From contig CALTUD010000016.1 of the NCBI GenBank assembly GCA_943912335.1, positions 1 through 64,000 of the forward strand: 64,000 nt of DNA. The letters are read 5' to 3'. A program made the position numbers and the translations under genes. Each line of letters begins with the position of its first letter. The stretch's first letter is position 1. This document shows, one piece after another, positions 41,077 through 49,853 of this stretch. Source of the stretch: an uncultured Acetobacteraceae bacterium (GTDB lineage: Bacteria > Pseudomonadota > Alphaproteobacteria > Acetobacterales > Acetobacteraceae). The notes under the pieces are model-generated. The model was not told the origin of the DNA. It did no database searches and saw nothing but the letters and a program-made list of their open reading frames with translations.

Positions 41077-43451
41077 CAGTGCGTCTCCTCGGGCAGGGCG
41101 TAGGCGCGGATGTAGTCGCCCAGCTTGGTGCCGAAGGAGCCGTGCCCGCCATCCACGGTGACGATGAACTGGCGGCCGTTCTCTTCGTAGCTCATCGGGG
41201 TCGCCTGTCCGCCGGCCGGGAGACGGTCGGACCAGAGCAGCTTGCCGTTCGAGACATCGAAGGCGCGGATGTAATAATCCATCGTGCCGGTGATGAAGGC
41301 GACACCGCCGGAGGTCACGATCGGTCCGCCCAGCATCGGCACGCCGAGCCCGAGCGGCAGCGGCAGCGGCGTTTCGTCGCGGATGGTGCCGACGCGATGT
41401 TCCCAGACGATCTTGTGCGTCTTCAGGTCGATCGCGGCCATGTTGCCCCAGGGCGGCGCCATGCAGGGGATACCGACCGGCGACAGCAGCGGCGAGAGCT
41501 TGACGCCGAACGGCACGCCGAACATCGGCTGCACGCCGGACTCGCTGCCGGACGGCTTGCTCTTGTCGGGCTGGGCCGGGTTGTTCGGACCGCGCGGAAT
41601 GAGCTGCGACACGAACGGGATCGAGATCGGGTTGGCGATTGCGATCTGTTTGGTCTGATCGATGGCGATGCCGCCCCATTCGAACATGCCGAGATCGCCC
41701 GGATAGACCAGCGTGCCCTGCGTGCTCGGCGGGGTGAACGGTCCGTCATAGCGCAGCGAATGGAACTTGATGCGGCAGGCGAGCTGATCGAGCATCGTGC
41801 CGCCCCACATGTTCGCGCCCGTCAGCTTCTCGCGCGGGCGGAAGCTCAGCTCGGAGAAGGGCTGGGTCGGCGCGGTGTGGTCGCCGGGTGCGGCGCCGCC
41901 GGGAACGGGGGTTTCCGGGGCCGGCACGATCGGGTGTCCGTCGCGTCGGTCCAGCACGAAGATATTGCCGGTCTTGGCGGGCACGTAGATCGCCGGGATC
42001 ACGCCGCTGGCGGTGGTCACGTCGGCGAGGCTGGGCTGGGACGGCATGTCCATGTCCCACAGATCGTGATGCACGTTCTGATAGGACCAGCGCAGCTTGC
42101 CGGTCGCGATGTCCAGCGCCACCAGCGCGGAATCGTAGCGCTCCTCGTTGGCGTCGCGCTCGCCGCCCCACTGGTCGTCCGAGCCCTCGCCGAGCGGCAC
42201 GTAGACCAGGCCGAGCTTCTCGTCGGCGGCGGACACGATCCAGGAATTGGGCGAACCGGCGGTGAAGTGATGGGTGTCGGACGGCATCTCGTTGGGATCG
42301 GGATTGCCGGCGTCGAACGCCCAAAGCAGCTTGCCGGAATAGATGTCGAAGCCGCGAATGACGCCGGACGGCACCTTGCGGGCGTAGTTGTCGATCACCG
42401 CTCCGCCGACCACCAACACCTTGTCGGTGACCGTGGGCGGGGACGTGCCTTCGTAGAAGCCCGGCGTCTTCACCTGGCTGCCGGTCTTGAGGTCGATCTG
42501 GCCGTGATCGCCGAAGCCTTCGCACACATTGCCGGTGTCGGCGTCGAGCGCGAACATGCGGCCGTCATTGGTCGGCAGGAAGATGCGGTGCTGGCACTCG
42601 GACGGCGCCGGCTGGCCGTCCGCGGTCAGAGCGTTCGGGGCGGTGGCATGGTAGGCGACGCCGCGGCAGGTCAGGTGCTGGAAGGTCGGGTTGTGCGCGC
42701 TGTGCGGATCGAAGCGCCAGCGCTGCTTGCCGGTGGCGGCATCGAGCGCGAACACGATCTGATGCGCCGAGCAGGTGTAGACGGTGTGGCCGATCTTGAT
42801 CGGCGTCGCCTCGTTGGTGAACTCGCCCGGATCGTCCGGCCCGGGCATGTCGCCGGTGCGGAATTCCCAAGCCAGCTTCAGCTTGCTCACGTTCTGCGGG
42901 TTGATCTGGTCGAGCGCGGAAGAGCGCGTACCCCAGCCGGTGCCGCCATAGGCCGGCCAGTCGGCGGCGGCCTGGGCTTCGGCGGGCGTATCGGCCTTGG
43001 TGTTCATCGCCAGCGTGCCCTCGATGGCCCGGCTGTCATGGGCGAGCGAGATGCCCAGCACCACGGCGGACAAGCCGACCGCGCCGCCCAGCGCCAGACG
43101 CGAGCCGCGGTTGGGAGAAACGCCGCGCGACACGAACGGCAGCAGCAGGACGAGGCCCAACGGCGCCAGGAGATCGCCGCGCGGCACCAGCGCCCAGAAA
43201 TCGAACCCGACCTCGAACAGCGCCCAGACCAGGGTGCCCGCCAGCACGATCGCATAGACCAGCAGGCCCTCGTGACGGCGGCGCAGCAGCAGCGCACCGC
43301 TGAGGATCAGGCCGAGACCGGCGATCAGATAATAGGCGGATCCCCCCAGGCTCAGCAGCCAGATGCCGCCGGCGGTGGAGAGGAGGCCCAAAAGGATCGT
43401 GACTGCCGCAGCAACGATCAGTAAGGGCCGCTTTCGGGTCGTGGGCTCCAT
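41076..43451 (-). CDS. gcd: Membrane-bound PQQ-dependent glucose dehydrogenase
   Basis: Protein of 791 residues, close to E. coli Gcd (796). Five N-terminal helices (about 10-145) anchor it and bind ubiquinone. An eight-bladed PQQ propeller faces the periplasm. The conserved FQHLTCRG histidine lies near residue 256 and the catalytic aspartate in HHDLWDMDMP near 463, matching His262 and Asp466 of E. coli. It oxidises glucose to glucono-delta-lactone and passes electrons to ubiquinone, a hallmark of acetic acid bacteria. The ATG at 43451 was chosen from family length, with GGAGG 14 bases upstream. The lactonase follows in the same operon. Confidence 0.95.
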   Translation of the reverse strand: MEPTTRKRPLLIVAAAVTILLGLLSTAGGIWLLSLGGSAYYLIAGLGLILSGALLLRRRHEGLLVYAIVLAGTLVWALFEVGFDFWALVPRGDLLAPLGLVLLLPFVSRGVSPNRGSRLALGGAVGLSAVVLGISLAHDSRAIEGTLAMNTKADTPAEAQAAADWPAYGGTGWGTRSSALDQINPQNVSKLKLAWEFRTGDMPGPDDPGEFTNEATPIKIGHTVYTCSAHQIVFALDAATGKQRWRFDPHSAHNPTFQHLTCRGVAYHATAPNALTADGQPAPSECQHRIFLPTNDGRMFALDADTGNVCEGFGDHGQIDLKTGSQVKTPGFYEGTSPPTVTDKVLVVGGAVIDNYARKVPSGVIRGFDIYSGKLLWAFDAGNPDPNEMPSDTHHFTAGSPNSWIVSAADEKLGLVYVPLGEGSDDQWGGERDANEERYDSALVALDIATGKLRWSYQNVHHDLWDMDMPSQPSLADVTTASGVIPAIYVPAKTGNIFVLDRRDGHPIVPAPETPVPGGAAPGDHTAPTQPFSELSFRPREKLTGANMWGGTMLDQLACRIKFHSLRYDGPFTPPSTQGTLVYPGDLGMFEWGGIAIDQTKQIAIANPISIPFVSQLIPRGPNNPAQPDKSKPSGSESGVQPMFGVPFGVKLSPLLSPVGIPCMAPPWGNMAAIDLKTHKIVWEHRVGTIRDETPLPLPLGLGVPMLGGPIVTSGGVAFITGTMDYYIRAFDVSNGKLLWSDRLPAGGQATPMSYEENGRQFIVTVDGGHGSFGTKLGDYIRAYALPEETH

Positions 43452-43702
43452 GCCGTGTGTCTTCGCCTCCGTTCTATCGCATCGCACAAAATCGGCGGCA
43501 CCATAGACGCACAACCGGAAACGGGAAAATCGTGCCGTTCGAAGCACGACCCGCTTTCGCAACGGTGCCTGCTTCTCGAGCCTGCCTCCTGTCGGTCTCG
43601 ATTCCAAGATGGTTCTGATTGCCGCAGGGAAAGATGAAAGACGCGTCGACGGCGTCCTTTCAGGCGCCCGTTCGAATTCGGACAGATCATCGCGCGATCG
43701 TC

Positions 43703-43744
43703 ATAAAACAAAACAAACGTATCGCTTCGACCGTGTCGACGCGA
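43703..43744 (-). terminator. Terminator after fosX
   Basis: Stem TCGCGTCGAC / GTCGAAGCGA (one mismatch, 3-nt loop) right after the fosX stop, followed on the minus strand by TACGTTTGTTTTGTTTT. It separates the DUF2126-to-fosX operon from gcd. The remaining 43452-43702 is the gcd upstream region, where I see no reliable promoter. Confidence 0.75.
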
Positions 43745-44158
43745 CTATTGCGCGGACAATTGGGCGTAGGCGAACAGACGGTCGGGCAGGTTTCCGGTAT
43801 GCAATTCGAAAAGATGGTTGTCCCAGTCGTTGAAATAGATCGACCGCCCCTCACCTGCCACGCGCGTTCGCCCTTCCGTCACGACGAGGCCGAGTGCGGC
43901 GATCCGGTCCAGCATCGTTTGATAGTCGGCATCGTCGATCTGGAAGGCGATGTGGTTATAGGAGGGCTCGGGCAGCGGGTCGCCTTGCATGATGACGATC
44001 CATAGACCGGCGGCGGTGAAAAACCGTTCCGGCCCGCGCGAGAAGAAAAACGGGCCACTGTCGTACACGCGCTCCGCGCCGAGAATGTCGACCAACAGGC
44101 GTTCGGTACGGTCGAGATCGCGCACCACGACGGTGAGATGACTGAGCCCTCGGATCAT
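43745..44158 (-). CDS. fosX: FosX-type fosfomycin hydrolase (VOC/glyoxalase superfamily)
   Basis: Protein of 137 residues that follows FosX closely: MIRGLSHLTVVVRDLDRTE, GLWIVIMQGDPL, YNHIAFQI, GEGRSIYFNDWDNHLFELH. The metal ligands H7, H69 and E118 and the general base E44 all fall at FosX positions, so the epoxide hydration of fosfomycin by a Mn-bound dimer is plausible. Environmental FosX proteins are often weak, so resistance is not proven. The ATG overlaps the exonuclease stop. It is the last gene of a four-gene operon with a terminator behind it. Confidence 0.87.
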   Translation of the reverse strand: MIRGLSHLTVVVRDLDRTERLLVDILGAERVYDSGPFFFSRGPERFFTAAGLWIVIMQGDPLPEPSYNHIAFQIDDADYQTMLDRIAALGLVVTEGRTRVAGEGRSIYFNDWDNHLFELHTGNLPDRLFAYAQLSAQ

Positions 44159-44925
44159 GGCAGCGGCAATGCACCCTGCGGGGCCTCGGCGGGTGGCGGG
44201 GGTATCACGCGCTCGCGACGGCGCTGCTCGTGGCGGACGGTGAAGCCGAGATCGCCGTCACTGCGTCCGGTTTCCAGCAGGCCGGCGAGCATTTCGTTGC
44301 TCAGATCGGCGAAGCGGCGACCGCGCAGCTTTCCGTAGGGCACGCGGGCGAGCAGGGCCGGTTCGGCGGACCAGCCCAGCAGGGTGGCGACATCAGCGAC
44401 GGCGAGCATGTCGCGCAGATGATGCGCCGTGACATAGGCGTCCGGCCCGGCCCGATGGGCGGGCAGTCCGGTGTCGCGGTCGAGACCGGCGGGGCGGCGC
44501 CAATAGCGCAGGCCCTGGTTGCTGTGTCCCGGCGCCTCCGGCCAGACACGGAGCGCGCATTTATAGGTGCAGATCCAGGGCAGACGGCCGGACAGGGCGG
44601 AGGCGCACCAGCGCTGCTCGAAGGCCGCGCGATGGGCGACCAGGGCCAGAGGGGCCGGGCCGGGTTCGGCGCGAAGGATGGCGGGTGCGGCGTCGAGCCA
44701 GCGCGGTGCGCCGGCGACATCCTCGTCGATCAGATGGTGGATGGCGGAGGTGGCGGGCGAGATCGGGTTGCCCGGATCGATCAGGATCGCGCCAGGCCCG
44801 CCACGCAGAGCCCAGCGTCCGTCCGCGCCCTGCTCCAGATCCTGCCAGCCGATCTCGACCACGCCGCCATCGGTGAAGCTGTTGCCGGTGGTTTCGAGGT
44901 CGATGACGCGGAGTAAGGAATTCAT
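44155..44925 (-). CDS. DnaQ-like DEDDh 3'-5' exonuclease
   Basis: Protein of 256 residues. Exo I motif VIDLETTG (D9, E11) near the N-terminus, a central region with HRAAFEQ, and the Exo III element HRAGPDAYVTAHHL with the histidine and aspartate of DEDDh enzymes. The C-terminal PYGKLRGRRFADLSNEML resembles the domain found in exodeoxyribonuclease X-type proteins. It would trim 3' ends of DNA or RNA in the cytoplasm. The ATG overlaps the slipin stop and the TGA overlaps the fosX ATG, so all three are coupled. Confidence 0.85.
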   Translation of the reverse strand: MNSLLRVIDLETTGNSFTDGGVVEIGWQDLEQGADGRWALRGGPGAILIDPGNPISPATSAIHHLIDEDVAGAPRWLDAAPAILRAEPGPAPLALVAHRAAFEQRWCASALSGRLPWICTYKCALRVWPEAPGHSNQGLRYWRRPAGLDRDTGLPAHRAGPDAYVTAHHLRDMLAVADVATLLGWSAEPALLARVPYGKLRGRRFADLSNEMLAGLLETGRSDGDLGFTVRHEQRRRERVIPPPPAEAPQGALPLP

Positions 44926-45719
44926 GCCCCGGATATGGGTCCGGGCGGCGGATCGGCCAACGGTGCCGCGGCCGCCACCTGTCCCAATGCCGCGGCCAGA
45001 TCGGTCGGGATCAGAATGGTGGCGCCGCGTTCCTTGTTCATCTCGTAGATCAGGTTCATCTGCCGCAGACGCAAGGCGACCGGATCGGCGCCGTAGATAG
45101 CGGCGGCCTCCACCACCTGACGCGCGACGCCGATCTCAGCCGCGGCAAGGGTTTCGCGCGCCTGACGTTCGCGCTCGGCCTGGGCCTGGCGGCTCATCGC
45201 GTCCTGCAGCGCGGACGGGATGCCGATGTCGCGGATTTCCACCGACATGATCTCCACGCCCCAGCCGGCGGTCTTGGCGCCGATCTCGCTGCGCAGACGT
45301 TGATCCGCCACCTGACGGTCGGACAGCAGGCGGGAGAGGTCGGAGATGCCGATCATCTCGCGGAGCGAGGTTTGCGCGACGCGTTCCACCGCCAGGGCGA
45401 AATCGTCGATTTCCATCGCCGCGCGGGCGGCGTCGGAAACGCGCCAGAACACGATCGCATCCATGGCGATCGCCACCGTGTCGCGTGTGAGGGCCTCCTC
45501 GGCGCGTATGGCGGTGGTGCGGATGCGCAGATCGACCCGCGCCTGCACCTGATCCACGAACGGGATCAGCACGAACAGGCCGGGCCCGCGCAGCCCGGCG
45601 AAGCGGCCCAGACGCAGCACCACCGCGCGCTCCCATTGAGTGGCGATACTCACCGAGAGCCGCAGCAGGACGACGACCAGCACAAGCAGGACGATGAACG
45701 GCACCATCAGATTACCCAT
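44922..45719 (-). CDS. Slipin (stomatin-like SPFH membrane protein)
   Basis: Protein of 265 residues: an N-terminal membrane anchor (about 5-25), then an SPFH domain with QWERAVVLRLGRFAGLRGPGL, RTTAIRAEEALTRDTVAI and SLREMIGISDLSRLLSDR, and a C-terminal coiled coil (QAERERQARETLAAAEI). It lacks the usual NfeD partner beside it. Slipins form multimers that organise membrane microdomains and protease complexes in other bacteria. It starts 25 bp after the DUF2126 gene and overlaps the exonuclease start. Confidence 0.9.
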   Translation of the reverse strand: MGNLMVPFIVLLVLVVVLLRLSVSIATQWERAVVLRLGRFAGLRGPGLFVLIPFVDQVQARVDLRIRTTAIRAEEALTRDTVAIAMDAIVFWRVSDAARAAMEIDDFALAVERVAQTSLREMIGISDLSRLLSDRQVADQRLRSEIGAKTAGWGVEIMSVEIRDIGIPSALQDAMSRQAQAERERQARETLAAAEIGVARQVVEAAAIYGADPVALRLRQMNLIYEMNKERGATILIPTDLAAALGQVAAAAPLADPPPGPISGA

Positions 45720-45744
45720 AGGGTCCGTTCCTCGTCCCGGCGCC

Positions 45745-48700
45745 TCACGGCAGGTCGCGATCGGCGCCGAACGCCACCCGGCGCAGATCGAGCGTCAGCG
45801 GCAGGTCCTTCGACGGCGCCTTCACCGGCTCGGCCATCGGGCCTGGCGTATGTCCGAAAGGCTGGAACCGGGCGCGACGTCGGGCTTCGGCCTCGTTGGC
45901 GTTCACCGGGCGGGTCTCGTAGTTGCGGCCGCCCGGATGCGCGACATGGTGGGTCAGGCCGCCGATCGAACGGCCGGTCCAGCGATCGAAGATGTCGAAC
46001 ACCAGCGGCGTCTGCGCGCGCAGCACCGGGTGCATGCCGAAGGCCGGCTCCCAGGCCTTGAACCGCACGCCGCCCACCGCCTCGCCGACGCGCTCCGTGG
46101 CCGTGAGCGGCACGGCGACGCCGTTGCAGGCCAGCACGTAGCGCTCGTCGATCCAGTTATCGACCCGCACCTCGAGCCGCTCGACCGAATTGTCGACATG
46201 GCGCACCGTGCCGCCGATGCCGGGGGTTTCGCCGAGCACCGGCCAGGGTTCCAGCGCCTGACGCAGTTCGACGGTGATGCCGGAGACGGTGACGGCGCCC
46301 GCGAGCGGAAAACGGAATGCCATATGCGGGGCGAAGAAGGCCGGATCGAGCCGGAACCCGTGCCCGGCCAGATCGTCCAGCGCGTCGCGCAGATCCTGCT
46401 CCACGAAATGCGGCAGCATGAACCGATCGTGCAGACGCGTGCCCCAGCGCACCAGACGACGCTCGTACGGCTTCTGCCAGAAGGCGGCGATGGCGGTGCG
46501 CAGCAGCAGCGCCTGGGCGATCGCCATCTGCGCGTGCGGCGGCATCTCCATCGCCCGCAATTCCACCAGGCCGAGACGCCCGGACGCGCTTTCCGGCGCG
46601 TAGAGCTTGTCGATGCAGAACTCGGTGCGATGGGTGTTGCCGGTCATGTCGGCCAGCAGGTTCCGCAACAGGCGGTCGATCAGCCAGAACGGCGTGCGCG
46701 TGTCGGGACCGATCTGGGCGAAGGCGATCTCCAGCTCGGCCAGCGCGTCCATGCGCGCCTCGTCGATGCGCGGATGCTGGCTGGTCGGGCCGATGAACAG
46801 GCCGGAGAACAGATAGGACAGGCTCGGATGGTTGTGCCAGAAACCGAGCAGCGATTTCAGCAGGTCGGGACGGCGCAGGAACGGGCTGTCGGACGGCGTA
46901 GCGCCGCCCATCACCACGTGGTTGCCGCCGCCCGTGCCGACATGACGGCCGTCGAGCAGGAATTTCTCCGTGCCCAGACCGAGCTTGCGGGCGGCCTTGT
47001 AGAGGAATTCGGTGCGCGAAACGTGCTCTGCCCAGTTCAGGGCCGGATGCACGTTCACCTCGATCACGCCGGGGTCCGGGGTGACGGAGAAGCTCTGCAT
47101 CCGCGTGTCGTGCGGCGGGGCGTAGCCTTCCAGGATCACCTTGCGGTTCAACTGCGTGGCCACGGACTGGATGGCCGACACGAGGTCGAGCCAATCCTCG
47201 ATCAGGTAAAGCGGCGGCAGGAACACGTGCAGCAGCCCGCCGCGCGCTTCCACCGTGAGCGCGGTGCGGACCAGCAGCGCCGCATCCTGCTCGGGATACT
47301 CGGCCTCGGCCGGCGGCTGCGGGCGCATCATGTCGAGCGAGGCGCCGCCCGGGGTGCCGGTGCGCAGCGGCGCCGGCGCGCGCGGCGGGGTCGGGAAGCG
47401 GCCGAGCTGTTCCGGGCTGGTGGCGGAATCGTCCGACACGTCGCCATGCGAGGTCATGCCGACGCCGCCGGAAGAAACAGAGCCCGGCTGCATGCGGGTG
47501 GGCAACGGTCCGCGCGGGGCGAACGGATCGCGCTCGTGCTGGTTCTCGATCCGGCCCTGATCGGCCCATTCCAGGCTCTGCAGCGGCAGGCGGAAACCGA
47601 TCGAGCTGTCGCCCGGCACCAGGAACAGCAGATCGGAGCGCAGCAGCCAGCGTCCGCTTTCCCAGACCCTGCCCTCGCGTCGCCGGGCGCGGCGGAGCGG
47701 CAGCACGGAGCCGACATCGGACGCGAGGCCCTGGCCGTAGACGCGCGCGAGACGGGCCCGCTCCAGCGGGTCGGCCAGCTTGGCGTCCTCCACGATCACG
47801 TTGGCCGGCAGGCGATACTCGCGCCAGAGATAATAATGGATGTCCTCATGGGCCGGCAGCACGCGGGCCGGGTCGACGCCGAGTTCGCGCGCCAGGGTAC
47901 GGGCGAAGACCCGGGCGTCACCGGCATCGGCGGTGTCGTGATCGTCGTCGGAGGCCAGCAGGGACGGGTTGGTCCAGACCGGCTCGCCATCGCGGCGCCA
48001 GATCGCGTGGATCGCCCAGCGCGGCAGCTGTTCTCCGGGATAATGCTTGCCGACCGCATATTGCAGCACGGCGCCGGGGCACCATTCCGGCACCAGCGCG
48101 CGGATCAGCCGGCCAGACAAACGGCGCTTGGTGGGACCGAGCGCGTCGGCGTTCCACTCGTCGGCGTCCATGTCGGCGGCGTCGATGAAGGTGGGTTCGC
48201 CGCCCATGGTGAGGCGCACGTCGCCGTCGGCGAGGGCACGGTCTACCGTGTCGCCCATGTCGAGGATGCGCTTCCAGGTCGCGTCGTCATAGGGCGCGGT
48301 GGTGCGGGGCGACTCGGCGATGCGCTGGACCGACATGCCGAAATCGAATTCGGCGCCGTCGTTCTTCTCCACCAGACCGCTGATCGGCGCGGCCGAGGCC
48401 GGTTCCGGGGTAGCCGCCAGAGGGATGTGCCCCTCGCCGGTGAGCAGGCCGGAGGTGGCGTCGAAGCCGACCCAGCCGGCGCCGGGCAGATAGATCTCGG
48501 CCCAGGCGTGCAGGTCGGTGAAATCCGCCGCCGCACCCTGCGGTCCGTCGCCCTGCGTGCCGGGATCGGGACGGAGCTGGATCAGGTAGCCGGAGACGAA
48601 CCGGGCGGCGAGGCCGAGGTGGCGGGCGATCTGCACCAGCAGCCACGCACTGTCGCGGCAGGAGCCCTTCCCTTCCTCCAGCGTCTGCTCGGGCTCCCAG

Positions 48701-49197
48701 ACGCCGTGCTCCATGCGGACGATGTAGCTGATGCGGTCGCGGAGCTGGCTGTTGAGCGCGACCAGCATCGGCAGGGTGCGCTGCTTCTCTTTGGGCAGCC
48801 CGTCCAGCAGCGCCTGCAGCTTCGGTCCCGGATCGCTGGTATGGCGGAACGGCTCCAGCTCGGTGTGGAGCACCGGGTCGTAGCTGAACGGGAATTCTTC
48901 CGCTTCGGGCTCCAGAAAGAAGTCGAACGGGTTGATGGTGGCCATGTCGGCCACGAGATCGACGGTGACGTCGAACCGGGTGACGCGCTCTGGGAACACG
49001 ATCCGGGCCAGGAAATTGCCCTGCGGGTCCTGCTGCCAGTTGATGAAGTGGTTCGCGGGCTCGATCTTCAGGGCATAGGACAGCACCGGGGTGCGGGCAT
49101 GGGCCGCCGGACGCAGTCGGATGGTCTGCGGACCGACGGTGATGGGCCGGTCATAGCGATACGAGGTCCGATGCGTCAGGGCGACATGCAGCGTCAT
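45745..49197 (-). CDS. DUF2126 transglutaminase-like protein
   Basis: Large cytoplasmic protein of 1150 residues. Residues 1-290 are a bacterial transglutaminase-like module with N-terminal beta domain and catalytic triad C180 (GKGSCRDSAWL), H230 (DLHAWAEIYLP) and D246 (FDATSGLL). The remaining 800 residues are the DUF2126 region (MGGEPTFIDAADMDADEWN, GTGGGNHVVMGGATPSDSPFLRR in parts). Family members are often encoded with alpha-E (DUF403) and circularly permuted ATP-grasp proteins, which are absent here. The start at 49197 gives the family N-terminus MTLHVALTHRTSYRYDRP. The slipin gene follows by 25 bp. Confidence 0.92.
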   Translation of the reverse strand: MTLHVALTHRTSYRYDRPITVGPQTIRLRPAAHARTPVLSYALKIEPANHFINWQQDPQGNFLARIVFPERVTRFDVTVDLVADMATINPFDFFLEPEAEEFPFSYDPVLHTELEPFRHTSDPGPKLQALLDGLPKEKQRTLPMLVALNSQLRDRISYIVRMEHGVWEPEQTLEEGKGSCRDSAWLLVQIARHLGLAARFVSGYLIQLRPDPGTQGDGPQGAAADFTDLHAWAEIYLPGAGWVGFDATSGLLTGEGHIPLAATPEPASAAPISGLVEKNDGAEFDFGMSVQRIAESPRTTAPYDDATWKRILDMGDTVDRALADGDVRLTMGGEPTFIDAADMDADEWNADALGPTKRRLSGRLIRALVPEWCPGAVLQYAVGKHYPGEQLPRWAIHAIWRRDGEPVWTNPSLLASDDDHDTADAGDARVFARTLARELGVDPARVLPAHEDIHYYLWREYRLPANVIVEDAKLADPLERARLARVYGQGLASDVGSVLPLRRARRREGRVWESGRWLLRSDLLFLVPGDSSIGFRLPLQSLEWADQGRIENQHERDPFAPRGPLPTRMQPGSVSSGGVGMTSHGDVSDDSATSPEQLGRFPTPPRAPAPLRTGTPGGASLDMMRPQPPAEAEYPEQDAALLVRTALTVEARGGLLHVFLPPLYLIEDWLDLVSAIQSVATQLNRKVILEGYAPPHDTRMQSFSVTPDPGVIEVNVHPALNWAEHVSRTEFLYKAARKLGLGTEKFLLDGRHVGTGGGNHVVMGGATPSDSPFLRRPDLLKSLLGFWHNHPSLSYLFSGLFIGPTSQHPRIDEARMDALAELEIAFAQIGPDTRTPFWLIDRLLRNLLADMTGNTHRTEFCIDKLYAPESASGRLGLVELRAMEMPPHAQMAIAQALLLRTAIAAFWQKPYERRLVRWGTRLHDRFMLPHFVEQDLRDALDDLAGHGFRLDPAFFAPHMAFRFPLAGAVTVSGITVELRQALEPWPVLGETPGIGGTVRHVDNSVERLEVRVDNWIDERYVLACNGVAVPLTATERVGEAVGGVRFKAWEPAFGMHPVLRAQTPLVFDIFDRWTGRSIGGLTHHVAHPGGRNYETRPVNANEAEARRRARFQPFGHTPGPMAEPVKAPSKDLPLTLDLRRVAFGADRDLP

Positions 49198-49320
49198 GAA
49201 GTCGGATCCGTGTTGGAGCGTGAGATGTCCGAAGCTGTCACGGCGCCGGAACCGCGCCAATGGGTTTTTCGCTGCAATGTTTCACGACGGCCTCGCCGTC
49301 TTCGTTCGGGAGTTCAGATC

Positions 49321-49803
49321 ATGGGCCTGTTCCGTTTCGCCGCGTCAGCCGGGCGCGTTCTCGGCGGCAGTCGCACCACCCACCAGGACGGCAGCCAGCC
49401 GCTGCCGAAGCCGCCCACCGGCAGCGCGATCCTCAACGAGTTCAAAAAGCTGGGGCTGGCGCAGCTCGGCGGTCTGAACGTGACGGTGCAGGGGCGTACC
49501 GCGACGGTGACGGCCCGCGCGCCGGATGCGGAGACACGGGAGAAGGCGATTCTGGCCGCCGGCAACATCGCCGGGATCGAGGCGGTGCAGGCCAACATCG
49601 CCGTGCCGGAGCCGGCGCCGGAACCGACCTTCCATACCGTGCAGGAAGGCGAGACCCTGGCCGGGATCGCCGAAGCGCATCTGGGCGACGCGGAGGCACA
49701 TCCCGTGTTGAGCGAAGCCAACGCGCCGATCCTGCACGAGCCGGGCGAGGTTTATCCCGGCCAGGTGATCCGGATTCCGGAGAACGGCGCCGCGAAGGAG
49801 TGA
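49321..49803 (+). CDS. BON and LysM domain protein (Kbp/YgaU-like)
   Basis: Protein of 160 residues. A BON-type domain lies at about 35-95 (ILNEFKKLGL...VQGRTATVTARA...VQANIAVPE) and a LysM domain at 105-152 (FHTVQEGETLAGIAEAHLG, ending PGQVIRIPE). The order and size match E. coli Kbp (YgaU, 149 residues), a potassium-binding cytoplasmic protein. LysM often binds peptidoglycan, but no signal peptide is evident. GGGAG lies eight bases before the ATG, and a GACGGC-CTC-GCCGTC hairpin lies just upstream in the leader. Divergent from the DUF2126 gene. Confidence 0.88.
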   Translation: MGLFRFAASAGRVLGGSRTTHQDGSQPLPKPPTGSAILNEFKKLGLAQLGGLNVTVQGRTATVTARAPDAETREKAILAAGNIAGIEAVQANIAVPEPAPEPTFHTVQEGETLAGIAEAHLGDAEAHPVLSEANAPILHEPGEVYPGQVIRIPENGAAKE

Positions 49804-49824
49804 CCCCTCGCGGCCTCCGCGTTT

Positions 49825-49853
49825 GTCCGTCGCTCAGTGGGCGAGCGACGGAC
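49825..49853. terminator. Hairpin between convergent BON-LysM and MFS genes
   Basis: Perfect 11-bp stem GTCCGTCGCTC / GAGCGACGGAC with a 7-nt loop. It includes the last codons and stop of the MFS gene. No T-run on either strand. A shared terminator is likely. Confidence 0.55.

Noticed and set aside
43418..43711. Minus-strand frame of 97 codons upstream of gcd
   Set aside because: Low-complexity Arg/Ser translation in the gcd upstream region, no SD and no family match. More likely non-coding.
45640..49320. Plus-strand frame that runs into the BON-LysM gene
   Set aside because: Only the last 160 codons form a protein with domains. The rest is antisense to slipin and DUF2126.
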